Notes under the pieces: generated by a model
What the model was told of the DNA's origin: nothing
The model's database searches: none
What the model saw: only the letters and a program-made list of their open reading frames with translations
In this document: positions 21,714-32,059 of the stretch, in pieces
Layout of the letters: each line of letters opens with the position of its first letter
Position numbering within the stretch: the first letter of the stretch is position 1
Position numbers and translations under genes: made by a program
Source of the DNA: Paralithodes platypus
Lineage: Eukaryota > Arthropoda > Malacostraca > Decapoda > Lithodidae
Assembly (NCBI GenBank): GCA_032716605.1
Contig: CM064509.1
Span: forward strand, 48,858,230 to 48,922,229
DNA: 64,000 nt
Direction of reading: 5' to 3'

Positions 21714-23170
21714 TATTCTTTTTCAATTACAGAGTAATTCCTTTGTGCACTATTGAATTTTTTACTGTAAAAACTCACTGGATGTTCGATACCTTCATCA
21801 TCTGTCTGTAACAAGACAGCCCCAGCCCCTATGCCACTGGCATCAGTCGCCAGCTGAAAAGGTCTGCTGAAGTCCGGGGCCCTGAGTATGGGGTGGGTAC
21901 ATAACAGGTGTTTCACCAAGGAAAACGCCTCTGCACACTCAGGAGACCACCGGAACTTCTTGTCCTTAGATAATAAGTCAGTTAAAGGTGCAAGTACAGT
22001 CGAATAGCCTTTGATGAAGCGACGATAATAGCCTATCATACCTAGAAACCGCATGATTTGTTTCTTAGTCGTAGGCTGGGAAAACTGATCGATGGCTTTG
22101 ATCTTTGTCTGTGGAGGGCACACCTGACCCATCCCCACCTCGAACCCCAGGTACAAAACTGTGGCTTTGACAAAATCGCACTTACCCAGGTTTACCACCA
22201 AACCTGCTTCATTCAGTTTATTAAAAAGCTGTCCGATGTGAGCACAGTGACTGTTAAAATCCTCGTCGTATATTATGACATCATCTAGGTACACCGTACA
22301 GTTGGGAATGTCGGCTACAATGTCGTTCATTAATTTCTGAAACGTTGCAGGGGCATTTTTCAGCCTGTATGGCATAACATGGCAACGATATGTGGCACCG
22401 TCCACCACAAACCCACACACCTCTCGCGCTCGCTCAGACAAGGGCACTTGCCAATAACCCTTAACAAGGTCTATCTTAGTGAGGAACTTGGCTTTTCCTA
22501 TCTTATCCACACTGTCGTCCACGCGAGGAAGAGGGTAGGCATTTGTGGGGGTTAAACCATTCAACCTGCGGAAATCTATACAAAACCGCACCTTGCCATC
22601 TGGTTTGGGCTGCAGTGTGACTGGGGAAGTCCACCTTACTGCACCCTCAGAAATCAGCCCACGTTTCAGCATATAATCCAGCTCTTCCCTAACTGCTGGT
22701 AATTTAATAGGGGGAACACGGTATGGCACTGATTTAAAGAGCGGGTGGTCCCCAACATCGACATCGTGTACCGCTTGAGTAGTGAGGCCAGGATGCTCCG
22801 CGAAAACAGCTGGGTTTGAATCAAACAAGTGCTGCACAGCTACACGCTGTCGCTCAGGCAGGTGCAATATCAACTCGTGAGCCACTTGTCTAGAATTCCC
22901 CGCCCACTGATCCGCGGAAACATGACAATCCCAATTATCCTCCCCCGCAGCTTGACTGTCCCTTCCTCCTTCTCCACCACGATCGCTGCAGATCAACACC
23001 GGGACAGTGAGAGGCTCGGAGGGGCGCCTCACATACTCTTTCATCAGATTTACATGGCAGAGTTGGTTCTTTTTCTTATGATCAGGAGTAGCTACTAAAT
23101 AGTCGAGATCAGAAACCTTCCTTACAACCCGATACGGACCAGAATACTTGGCAGACAAGGGGTGTCCCAC
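21713..23170 (-). pseudogene. Integrase GPY/F module and reverse transcriptase of the Gmr1-like element
   Basis: A 485-residue frame whose first ~50 residues (YSGPYRVVRKV, then CHVNLMKEY) are the GPY/F C-terminal integrase module. A ~100-residue linker precedes the Ty3-type RT: PKPDGKVRFCIDFRRLN, FLTKIDLVKGYWQVPL (catalytic D233) and CTVYLDDVIIYDEDF (YLDD 294-297). The usual MPFGLKNAP motif reads MPYRLKNAP. RNase H begins at LATDASGIGAGAV. The frame ends at IEKE because of a shift at about 21713. Integrase-to-RT order is therefore physical, not a rearrangement of separate copies: the GPY/F module and RT share one uninterrupted frame. At least two frame changes lie between 23170 and 23280. Confidence 0.93.
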
Positions 23171-23279
23171 CAGAGGCAGTAGTATCAGTACCTCCTGATC
23201 TGAGCTTGTGAACTCTTAAGGTTCCGACCTGCTACCTCCAAGCTCTTTAGCATTCTCTCACGGCTTTCAACAACATACT

Positions 23280-25554
23280 TTAGAAGCGAGCATGGCTTTG
23301 TGACTCCTCCCAGATCTCCTTGACTATGTGGAGGGGCCCCCTGACCCTGTGTCCAAAAACCAACTCGTTCGGGCTAAATCCCAAGCTCTCCCCAGGTACT
23401 TCTCTCGCAGCAAATAAAACGTATGGGAGACCTAGATCCCAGTCCTTCCCATTTTCCATGCAATAACACCGCAACATACTCTTGAGAGTCGAGTGCCACC
23501 TTTCCAAAACTCCCTGACTCTCGGGATGGTAGGCAGATGACACCACAGACACTATCCCATGTTGCTGCATGGTCTGCTTAAACAGAGCAGAAGTAAAATG
23601 GGATCCCTGATCAGACTGGATCTCTTGAGGGTAGCCATAACGAGAGAAATAGACAAGCAGGTTTTTGACAACAGTTTTAGCCATCCCGTTACGCATGGGG
23701 TAAGCATCTGGATACCGTGTTGCTACATCCATTACAGTTAGTAAACATTTATTGCCGGCACTAGTGGGGGGCAATGGGCCAACCATATCGATAACTACTT
23801 TGCTGAAGGGCGGCCCAATGACAGGGATGGGTTGTAACGGGGCTCTCGGGATGACCTGATTGGGTTTCCCAACAACTTGACAAGTGTGACACTGTGACAC
23901 CCATGACACGACACTCGCCTTTAACCCAGGCCACCAGAAAAGCTTGCTCAGAGCTGCCTCCATCTTACGTGCCCCCAAGTGCCCTGCCAAAGGCACATCA
24001 TGAGCTAATCTCAATAAGCTCTCAAGGCACACCCTCGGTACTACTAACTGGTCCACTAATCCTGACCCGCCATCCCACTTTTTCTTGGGATCCTGATGTC
24101 TCCGATACAAGATCCCCTCGGACAAGAAAAAATCACCAGGCTGCGCATCCCCATCGCTCTCCAGTTCGATAGCACCATTACCACACGCCCTGACTTCAGG
24201 ATCTTCCAGCTGCAAGGAACATATATCAGCAGGTGCGAGATTATCCAAGTTCATCTTAAATAATTTATTTCCACCTCCAATGTCCCGCTGAGCCATCCTT
24301 TCCTCACGCTGCGCATAACGATGCTGTCGCAGAGTCTCTTCTTGCCCTGCACCTGCACTAGCGGTGACAGGCCCCGGGGCCTCTCCAGACTCTAACATAG
24401 GTGCCAATAATGAGTCACCAAGAAACACTGCCGACTCAAAACTCTCCAATTGACCAACACTTCCCGTTTTCTTGTGACCTTTCCTCCGCGGTTTGATAGA
24501 CTGAGGTGGTGGCTGCAAAGCTCCGGATGTCTGAGAACGCGTCACAACACACGCCATTGTTTGTACGCTATACTTCTCAATCCACTCCTGTTCCTCCCTA
24601 CTAACGTCGGCCGCCTTCTTGGCAACGACCAAGGGTGAAACCTTAGAAGCAGGCACCGCAAAGTCGTTGCCGAGGAGGAGGTCGACGCCCCCAACAGGCA
24701 AGTTCTCTACAATTCCTACATCCAGCTCCTTCGCCACACCACCCACCTCCAGCTCCCTCCGCACCAGCGGGTAAGACTTCGTAGCATTGATCCCCTGAAC
24801 TACCACCACCCGAGCAGCGTTAATCGGTCTACCAGTAAAGTTCCTTAACAAGGTCTGAGAAGCCCCAGTATCACGCAATAGCTTAACTCCTCGCCTTTCG
24901 CCAGCCCACCTCACAAAACCATGCCCTCTATGACCCCCAAAGACGTCGCGGACAGGGTTCGAGCCTTCCGGACTCTTGAACACAGGCTGTGTCCCAACCT
25001 CTGACGAACTACCCTTGGCAAACTCAGAAGATATAGGCGACACCCCTATGCTGCGGGCCAATGACACAACCTTGTTTGGTGGCTTGTTTGGACAAGCATT
25101 TGCAAAGTGACCCTCCTTGTGACATGCAAAGCACTCTTTACTCTTTGGTTTCCCTTGGGAGTGGGAGGTACCATTAGACTTCTTATACGGGACGGTATTT
25201 GGTTTATGTTCAGTTTTATTGTCAGTGCTAGATGGTTTTGTGTATTTATGTGTATCAAAATTCTTGGGAGGGGGAGGGGTACGATCCTTTGCACCCGACT
25301 CACTCCTAGCTGCTGCTCCGCACCCTCGAATTAATGACAGTCGGCGGTCAGCCATTTCTGCTGCCTCCTGGAGAGTTCTAGGATGTTTTTCCTTTATATT
25401 TAATGTTGAGTCCCCGCCTGTGCACTTAAAGAACTGCTCCAAGAGAACCAGCTCACTCAACTCCTCAAAAGTAGCTGCCCTCTCAGAACGCAGCCAATGT
25501 CGTAGTGCATCAGACAAGTCCCGGGCGTGTTCTAGGAAGGTACTATCCTTGCCC
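23280..25554 (-). pseudogene. Gag C-terminus, zinc knuckle, protease and integrase of the Gmr1-like element
   Basis: One 745-residue minus-strand frame (counted from 25517). Residues 4-55 complete the SCAN-like capsid (LRHWLRSE, then ELSELVLLEQFF). A CX2CX4HX4C knuckle lies at 129-142. The aspartic protease has DTGA at 216-219 and LLGNDF near 281. The integrase zinc domain uses H506, H513, C543 and C546. The integrase core has Asp577, Asp636 and Glu672, giving a D,D35E spacing. The terminal FGHRVRGPL motif matches gypsy integrases. The frame stops at 23280 before the GPY/F module, which appears in another frame at 23170. The apparent start is not ATG; the frame continues gag across the MITE. 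Protease would mature the polyprotein and integrase insert the cDNA. Confidence 0.92.
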
Positions 25555-25558
25555 TTAA

Positions 25559-25791
25559 CCCTTATTTAGCGGCGAGCAACACCGAATTACCTGCTTTTTG
25601 CACTCGCGTTGCACGGTTATTGCAAGAAAACTATCCATCATACAAGGATCGTTATGGTGTCATTCGAAAGCTCTGTTTATGCCCTTTCAGGGATAGGTAC
25701 TTGTTTTACGTTCTGGGTCTTATTTAGGCATGAAAATGATCACGTAAACAGCCCTATTTTGGCTAAAAACACCCCGCTGTGCGGTACACAT
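25559..25791 (-). mobile_element. Deleted 480-bp-family TTAA MITE inside gag
   Basis: TTAA at 25555..25558 and 25792..25795. The left edge is the family end CCCTTATTTAGCGGCGAGCA. The centre then jumps to ACCGAATTACCTGC, omitting about 220 bp. The right edge stops at GCGGTACACAT, lacking the last ~30 bp (the AGCGGCC-bearing terminus). Removing the insert and one TTAA leaves the gag frame in register, showing that the original insertion was precise. Confidence 0.85.
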
Positions 25792-25795
25792 TTAA

Positions 25796-26798
25796 TAACA
25801 CCCCGAAACTTCAAGCGGTAAGTTTCTGGTTGTAACTCATAGGCCCGTAGCACAGCCTTCTTTAGCTCATCATAAACTACACAGGACTCTAAAGGTAGTG
25901 CATCATACGCTTTTAGACCCTTTCCTAGGAGTCTTGATGAAACTAATGCTGCCCACTTTTCCTGAGGCCACTGGTGTTCCTGACACTTCTTCTCAAATCG
26001 CATAAAAAACTCAGTCACACATAATTCATCGAACACAGGAACTAGTTTAAGCAGGTGCGAAAATGATTGGTCCCGATGTCTGTTACCTCCCCAAATATTT
26101 CGCCCTGTTACCTCCACTCGAGATCTCTCCAGCTCCCTGTCAGCCCGATACCTAGTAGACTCTGCCTGCAGTTCAGCCTCTCGTATAGCTGTTCTCTCTG
26201 CAGCCTCAGCCTGCACACTAGCCTGTCTCTCGGCAGCCTCAACCTGATCTCTAGCCTGTCTTTCGGTAGCCTCAACCTGAGCTCTAGCAAGCTCAGCCTG
26301 CACACTAGCCTGTCTCTCGGCAGCCTCAACCTTGGCCATCTCAAGCCGAAACAACAAATCTGGAGTCAACCCTTGAGGAGGGGAAGATGCATTTAATGGG
26401 GAGGGTCCCTGTGATTGAATTCCACACTGCCATTGACCATCAACTTGGGGGTATGTACTAAATTCAGGCACCCTGACGTTTGATACGGGGGTAGAGTGGA
26501 GGGGGGGCTGGGGACCGGGGCCCCCAGTCGCCTCTCCACCCAGGTCTCTCCCTTCTAAACCCAATATCAAAGTCCTCAGCTGATCTTTCCTCATGCCCCT
26601 TAAACCCTGGTGACCCTGAAGACCTGCCACACACTTTAAGCCATACTTATTCAGCTTCAACACCCTGGCAGCGGTAAGGAGCACCTCTAAAAATCTTCTA
26701 GCACCCTCCTCGCTATCGACTAGCCACTCCACAGGTCTTTCTCCCTCCGAGCCTGTATCGTGACCTGACCCATCACTGTGTTCTGATATATTAGACAT
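25796..26798 (-). pseudogene. Gag N-terminal part of the Gmr1-like element
   Basis: The ATG at 26798 follows a ~210-bp leader after the PBS. The frame runs about 335 residues before entering the MITE. It has an acidic N-terminus, a Pro/Gly linker, and a heptad-like block of AERQASVQAE and RAQVEATERQ repeats (roughly residues 155-235) likely to form a coiled coil. A capsid-like region follows: FFMRFEKKCQEHQWPQEKWA, LLGKGLKAYDALPLES and VLRAYELQPETYRLKFR. The last pattern is that of the N-terminal half of the SCAN/gypsy capsid fold, which assembles virus-like particles. The frame is cut at 25792..25795 by a TTAA element; the last ~18 residues to the stop at 25740 are MITE-encoded. Confidence 0.85.
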
Positions 26799-26992
26799 GT
26801 TTGTGTACTGCAGTAATTATCACGGTTATAGAATGTGCCTTATCTCCTATGCAAATATGTATATACTAATGTTATTTAAAGTCTTTAATGTGTTATATTG
26901 GTTGCTCCCAAAAAAAACCTATGTCCACTGTATTCCTCTAATCATAAGGAATCTCAAAACAAATGACCACTATATTCCTCTGTTCAGTAAAT

Positions 26993-27009
26993 CCTATGCA
27001 AGGTCGCCA
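26993..27009 (-). promoter_or_regulatory. Primer-binding site of the Gmr1-like element
   Basis: On the minus strand TGGCGACCTTGCATAGG begins two bases after the end of the 5' LTR. The leading TGG would pair with the CCA end of a tRNA. Which tRNA is used cannot be settled here. Confidence 0.65.
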
Positions 27010-27011
27010 TA

Positions 27012-29504
27012 TGTAACGTCCTGGGATATATAAACACTGGGCTCTTTCTATTGGACTAGGTATGCGGTAACAAGCAACAACGGAAAACGCTAGATCCAAC
27101 CCTTATCTATAAACCCAGTCAACAAACCACCCTAAACCGTCAAGAGTCCTGCCTGGACAACAAGGTATCCTATGACTCGGTTACAGGGTGCACGCACTAT
27201 AGACTGCTGATAGTCAAGCAGGCTATATAAAAGATCATACAATTAAGTTGACTTCAAGCTTCAAGGAAAAGATAGATAACGGAATTAAATTGCAGAAACA
27301 ATTTAATAACAAACTAGAAGAAAGTACATTTAACGTTACGTTAATTAATACAACTAATCACCCCTGCGTGAAAGAGGTGAAAGCAAACAGTCCTCAAAAC
27401 ATCGTACCGGTAGACAAGATGCGGGGTTCTAAACTGCATGCGGCTACTGTAGGATCTGATGCTTAGCAAAGAAAGTACGTTACGGATTTAGAGAACTCTC
27501 AACTCATAAGCAGGAATAAATACTAGTGATAGGACCTACAGTGTATAATGGCATAGGTATAATTAAATAAAGGCAGCAACTCGCAACATAACCACATACA
27601 GGTGTGCTTCTCACTCTTAGTCAGGCAAGCCTGCTCGGACAGAGTCTCTAAGCCACACCCTGACTCACAATGCTCACAAAAACGGTAAACTGTGTCACAA
27701 TAACAAGCATACAGAAATAATAAACCCCTAGCTGTTAATCTGCCAGGTGGCAGAGGTCTAGCTGGAAGGATATAGGCTTCGGATACCCGGGCTGAGCCAC
27801 CTGCTCTAGCCTAGGGACGTTCCCAAGTCTGTGCGCCAAATTACTCTAATTACTCTCTCCTGGCGACCCTAAAACAAAAGCAAGACATGCTAGCGCAGTG
27901 CTGAGTTGACTAGGCAAGGGCCCTCACACAACACAACACTAGACACACAGGGACACAGACAAGAAAATGCCCCCAGACTCCCACGGGTATCCTAGTAAAG
28001 TCGTGCGGGTCCACAGGACTCGCACCAGAAGACTTTACTTAACCCGGGAACTGCGGGGAGACTCTTAAGAGTTCCCCCGGCGGACTGCGGGGAGACTCTT
28101 ATGAGTGAGTGAAAAAAAAAATCAACTTTTGACATCGAAAACAAAATATTTTTTTTATTTTTATTTTTTTATTTTCTATTTTATTTTTGGCCCCTGGGCC
28201 ATGCAAAATCTCAGTCCTCTACCTCCCCTCCTTCCCCACTTTCCTCCTCTCCTTAAGTTATCACCTATTTTCCCTGTTATTCCCTTATTCTGAGGTATAT
28301 TTTTGTGCTAACATTAGCGAGTTGCAAGCAGGGTGTTGTCATCACTGATGGCAAGCGAGTGCAAGAGAGAGAGAGAGAGTATCGATCGACTGTGTCTCAG
28401 TGGCCTTGGGGGAAATTGGCGGGAAAGCAGCTTGCCTCACCCATACATTATACAACTCGCGGGCTATATCTCCGATTTTGACCATCCAAACGCTGTTTTC
28501 ACTCGTTTTATTGTTGTTTCAGGTAAATACCTTTATAATCAACCCATAATAGGCGCATATGGATAAGTATTAATGCTATTAATGGCACAATGAATATTTT
28601 AGTGACGGAAACACCTCAAATACGTCAGCACAGGGGGACGTTTCCAATTACCCCCATGCGCACTTCAGAGGTTAAAGGATCGCAAAAAGCCTCCCCTCCG
28701 GTCTAGCCCCTGCTAACCTGACACAAGAACACACTAGCAAGCATGAAACCACCAAATATGAGACAAAAAAAAAAAGCTTCCTAGGTCTCATTAACAATTA
28801 CGTCTCTGCATAAGGCCCAAAATCCTATCTAATTATCTGAGAGCTCGTCGTTAATACAATCATAGATATAAAGTCTATCATGGGGATGGGATAATTAAAT
28901 AGATTGGTGAAGTAGTGGAAAGAAGGTATACAAAGTAAGAGAGAAAGTTTCTAAGTGGGGTTGAGAGGGATAGATATCAAGGGGGTCCGAAGGGTACGAC
29001 AGTGAGGTCAGCTCTGAGTCTTGAATCTGTCTGGACCCCACCCTAGGCATTCAAAATACATCCCAGGCTTGGCAACACTCAACACAGTTGCCGGGTCAAA
29101 ATCGTCTATCCCGTGCATGAGTCGAAACTAAGCCTAACGTTGCAATCGGATGCATATGGCAACGCTTCAGGCTCGTCCCAAGCTAGACTCTCCGCGCGAA
29201 GCAACGTCCCCCAGCCGGTCTCTCTCTCCCGCTCGTCTCCTCCCACTCTCACTAGACTTACATCTTATATATTATAATGAAACAATCAACTATCGAGAAT
29301 AAAATATAATAAGATGCGTTGGTTAAGAATAAGGGCAGCTACAAGCTGTGAAACAACATAATAATATCCCAGACATTAGTTACGTTGTCATAGGATATAA
29401 ACTAAGGAAAAGCCTGCTGGCCGGGTGCCGCCAGCCGGTTTCTAAACGGCTGGCAGCCGACGCGCGCGCACGCCCGCACGTGGCTACTATGCAGAAGCGT
29501 CACA
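27012..29504 (-). repeat. 5' LTR of the Gmr1-like element (contains a TTAA element)
   Basis: On + coordinates it begins TGTAACGTCC and ends AGAAGCGTCACA. It is collinear with 17143..21165 apart from a 629-bp TTAA insertion (28043..28671). It lacks the nested solo LTR, so it preserves the empty site for that insertion (GGCATTCAAAATACATCCC). About 1.86 kb without the insertion. Confidence 0.9.
28043..28671. mobile_element. TTAA-flanked element (629 bp) in the gypsy 5' LTR
   Basis: TTAA at 28039..28042 and 28672..28675. The other LTR has a single TTAA at the equivalent place (ACTTAAAGGATCG). Ends CCCGGGAACTGCGG and, from the right, CCTCTGAAGTGCGC form an imperfect inverted repeat (shared GAAxTGCG). 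Internal A/T-rich tracts and an (AG)n run; no transposase. Confidence 0.85.
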
Positions 29505-29569
29505 CGAGTTATTTGATGATATGATTTATGATTATGATTTCTGCCCAACCTAGAATGAAAGGACTATAG

Positions 29570-30404
29570 TGATAGTTCTAATTAATGTCCGCAAAGCTAT
29601 ATCCCAACCCTGCCGTGATAAGGATTGATAGCGTTCTCTGCCACTTCTTTGACCAGAGGAAAATATTGAGAGAGAAAGAGAGAAAGATGAAAATGGGGGT
29701 GGGGTGTTGCATTTCCGCATTACTCTGCATGTAGGTTCCACTTAATAGTCTGAAAGATTTATACAAATTCAAAATAGAGTTACACCATTCATTTCACACA
29801 CGCCATTTCGAATAAGATTGGATTGGGGTTGCATTTCTACTTTATCAATACTTTCATTGATAACGAAATTGTCCTATCATGTATTATAAAGTTGATGAAA
29901 ATGTGTTTATGTGTTCTTAAGTTACATGTATGCAAGTTTAATGCTAGCGTTATTATGAAAATTATAAAAGATGGTTTATTTGCATATCACTAATATTGGG
30001 GAATTGAATATTTTTACAAATTAAAACATGGAAATATATAATACAATATAATAAAGGATGCCTATGAAAAAATACCACATAGCTCTTACCGGTGTCAAGA
30101 ACATTACGATATATATAAAGTCAATAGACAAAATGCAATATTAGGGAATAAAAATTGAAGGGTCCTGTAGGACACGACGTTCCGCATGTAACCAAATACT
30201 TCTTTGGTTAGTATACCAGGCAGAACAAGAATGCTGCACATATTTAAATATCAGTGAATAGGAATTTGGTTTACTTGTATCCATATGCAATCCCTACTGT
30301 TTTAAATATTATTGCTACTCTGTTTTAAAAATATATATATATTTTGTATTATCTGCCTGGCCCTAGCTTGGGCTAAACTACGATACCATCATTTTCCAAT
30401 GTTT
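29570..30404. other. AT-rich intronic sequence between the two large insertions
   Basis: No gene or repeat was recognised. Overlapping short frames at 29550..29772 have no family features. Confidence 0.5.
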
Positions 30405-30405
30405 T

Positions 30406-30745
30406 TATAGGTTTGAGTCCCGGAGGGAAGAATGAAAACCTAATATTTAGTAGTGGTCCCGAAATCATTGACGATATGCCTATTAGTATAATAGTCCACT
30501 TTCAAGCGCCGCGGGTAGCCTGTTTGAAACGACCGCCGCGGGGAGAAATAGTCCTAACATCATAAGTGCAACGCTAATTCTCTTATGGAATCGACTTATG
30601 ATTGGGGTACTCACTACAAAAAACTTTGTAAAAAATAAAAAATAAAAATTAACTTAAAACTTGTCATGTTAGTGCTTTCCATCTCGGTGGATTTCTTGCG
30701 TGGATTCTATCCCTAATGTTGCTCTTAGAGACGCCATTCCTCCTT
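30406..30745. repeat. Left inverted terminal repeat of the DIRS-like element
   Basis: From CATTGACGATATGCCTATTA inward to GAGACGCCATTCCTCCTT it matches the reverse complement of 39358..39650 with scattered differences. About 50 extra outer bases (GGTTTGAGTCCCGGAGGGAA...) are not in the right repeat but do reappear inverted in the internal complementary region. Confidence 0.88.
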
Positions 30746-30813
30746 CAATGACATATTAAGACTAAACTCAAGACATCAAACGAATGGGAAGGGGCTGGAA
30801 GGGAGGGCCCTAC

Positions 30814-30917
30814 ATCGTCAATGATTTCGGGGCCACTACTAAATATTAGGTTTTCATTCTTCCCTCCGGGACTCAAACCTATAATTTATTAGTGATAAAT
30901 TGACGATATGCCTGATA
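30814..30917. repeat. Internal complementary region of the DIRS-like element
   Basis: Positions 30814..30883 are the inverted copy of the left terminus (ATCGTCAATGATTTCGGGGC ... GGGACTCAAACCTATA). The following AATTTATTAGTG...TTGACGATATGCCT is the inverted copy of the right terminus (AGGCATATCGTCAA ... CACTAATAAAT). The two are fused head to tail, as expected for the template that joins element ends into a circle. Confidence 0.8.
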
Positions 30918-31528
30918 CTTCAAGACTGGAGGGGGACATTCGTGACAATATCAAACCACTAACAAATACCATAGGTAGAGACAAAGAATCATATAACAAT
31001 TTAAATCTTTATTGCTTACATACAATAAAAGTAAAAAATTGGAAAGAAAGCAGTGCGTTACTTCGAATAATATCTGCTTATACTTGACCGACTAGGTACA
31101 TATGATAAGATCTCACATTGAGATTCATAAAATGTGTTGTCTAGGAACATACTTGTATTCCTGTTCAACTACTACAGAAACATATATCCTTGGATTATAT
31201 CTTCTGTCCTTGAAACTATTTGTACATTCCATATAATTTGTACACTTTATTTCTATACTATATAGTTGTAACTATGATAGATATCTTTAAAAATATAAAA
31301 ATATTTTAGAGCTGTAGAACCAGCTCGACTTATTAAGTATCACAACTCGTGACCTTATCACATCTTATGCTAGATATCTTCAACAAAAGAAAAATATTTT
31401 AGAACTGTGGAACTAGCTCGACTTATTATCACAATTCGTGACTTTATTACATCATCCGGCGGAGGGGTCTAGGGGTCTTTTGGGCTTCCCCCCCCCCCAT
31501 CCTTTTTTTCTTTTAAGTTTAAGATTAA

Positions 31529-32008
31529 CACCTTACGAGCGGCCTATGCGGTTTATTTATGTGTACCGCACAGCGGGGTGTTTTTAGCCAAAATAGGGCT
31601 GTTTACGTGATCATTTTCATGCCTAAATAAGACCCAGAACGTAAAACAAGTACCTATCCCTGAAAGGGCATAAACAGAGCTTTCGAATGACACCATAACG
31701 ATCCTTGTATGATGGATAGTTTTCTTGCAATAACCGTGCAACGCGAGTGCAAAAAGCAGGTAATTCGGTACTTTCAGTACATAATTGAGTATGTAGCGAG
31801 TGAGAGAGGGAGGAGGGAGCTGAGATTTGTGTCAGTAGGTTCGCCGCGGTGGTCTGGAGCAGTCATACGCTCGCTAGTCTCCTGCCACCACTTGTCTCTC
31901 TCTCTCAGCCACATTACGTGCTGAAATTGCCACTCAAGTTATGTCGAGCGCCGCCACATAGTCCAGCTTTATTTAACTCGACTTATGTTGCTCGCCGCTA
32001 ATTAAGGG
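31529..32008 (+). mobile_element. TTAA-flanked MITE, 480-bp family, subfamily A
   Basis: TTAA at 31525..31528 and 32009..32012. Almost identical to 12074..12553 (ends CACCTTACGAGCGGCCTATG and GCTAATTAAGGG). It lies between the DIRS internal complementary region and the recombinase end. Confidence 0.88.
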
Positions 32009-32059
32009 TTAAGCTTAATTTGTAATAGCACATGGACTAACTAGACCCATTGCCGTAGC

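Larger units (their letters stand above)
17143..29504 (-). mobile_element. Ty3/gypsy LTR retrotransposon with Gmr1-type gene order (IN before RT)
   Basis: Two long terminal repeats (17143..21165 and 27012..29504) flank a minus-strand interior. Its order is gag, zinc knuckle, protease, integrase, reverse transcriptase, RNase H. The host CGAG is duplicated at 17139..17142 and 29505..29508, a 4-bp target duplication. A primer-binding site and a polypurine tract sit at the expected inner LTR edges. RT and integrase motifs are Ty3/gypsy-like, yet integrase precedes RT as in Ty1/copia. Among Ty3/gypsy elements this order is known for the Gmr1-like clade, first described from deuterostomes. The LTRs are about 1.9 kb without later insertions. 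Frames are broken at the gag MITE, between integrase core and GPY/F module, and before the RNase H end, so the copy is inactive. Confidence 0.9.
16985..29566. mobile_element. Short TIR element (TA-flanked) split by the gypsy insertion
   Basis: TAGTCCGTTCATTCTAGGTT at 16985 is the inverted match of AACCTAGAATGAAAGGACTA ending at 29566, with GGGCAGAAATC adjoining on both sides and TA duplicated outside. Removing the gypsy element (17143..29504 plus one CGAG) leaves about 216 bp. It looks like a Tc1/mariner-type MITE that was the landing site for the retrotransposon. Confidence 0.75.

Noticed and set aside
21486..25517. Integrase-before-RT order as an assembly or rearrangement artefact
   Set aside because: The GPY/F integrase tail and RT share one frame, and LTRs, PBS, PPT and target duplication are all in place, so the order is intrinsic to the element.
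22058..25569. Several + strand frames opposite the gypsy pol
   Set aside because: Shadows of the strong minus-strand coding frames; no motifs of their own.
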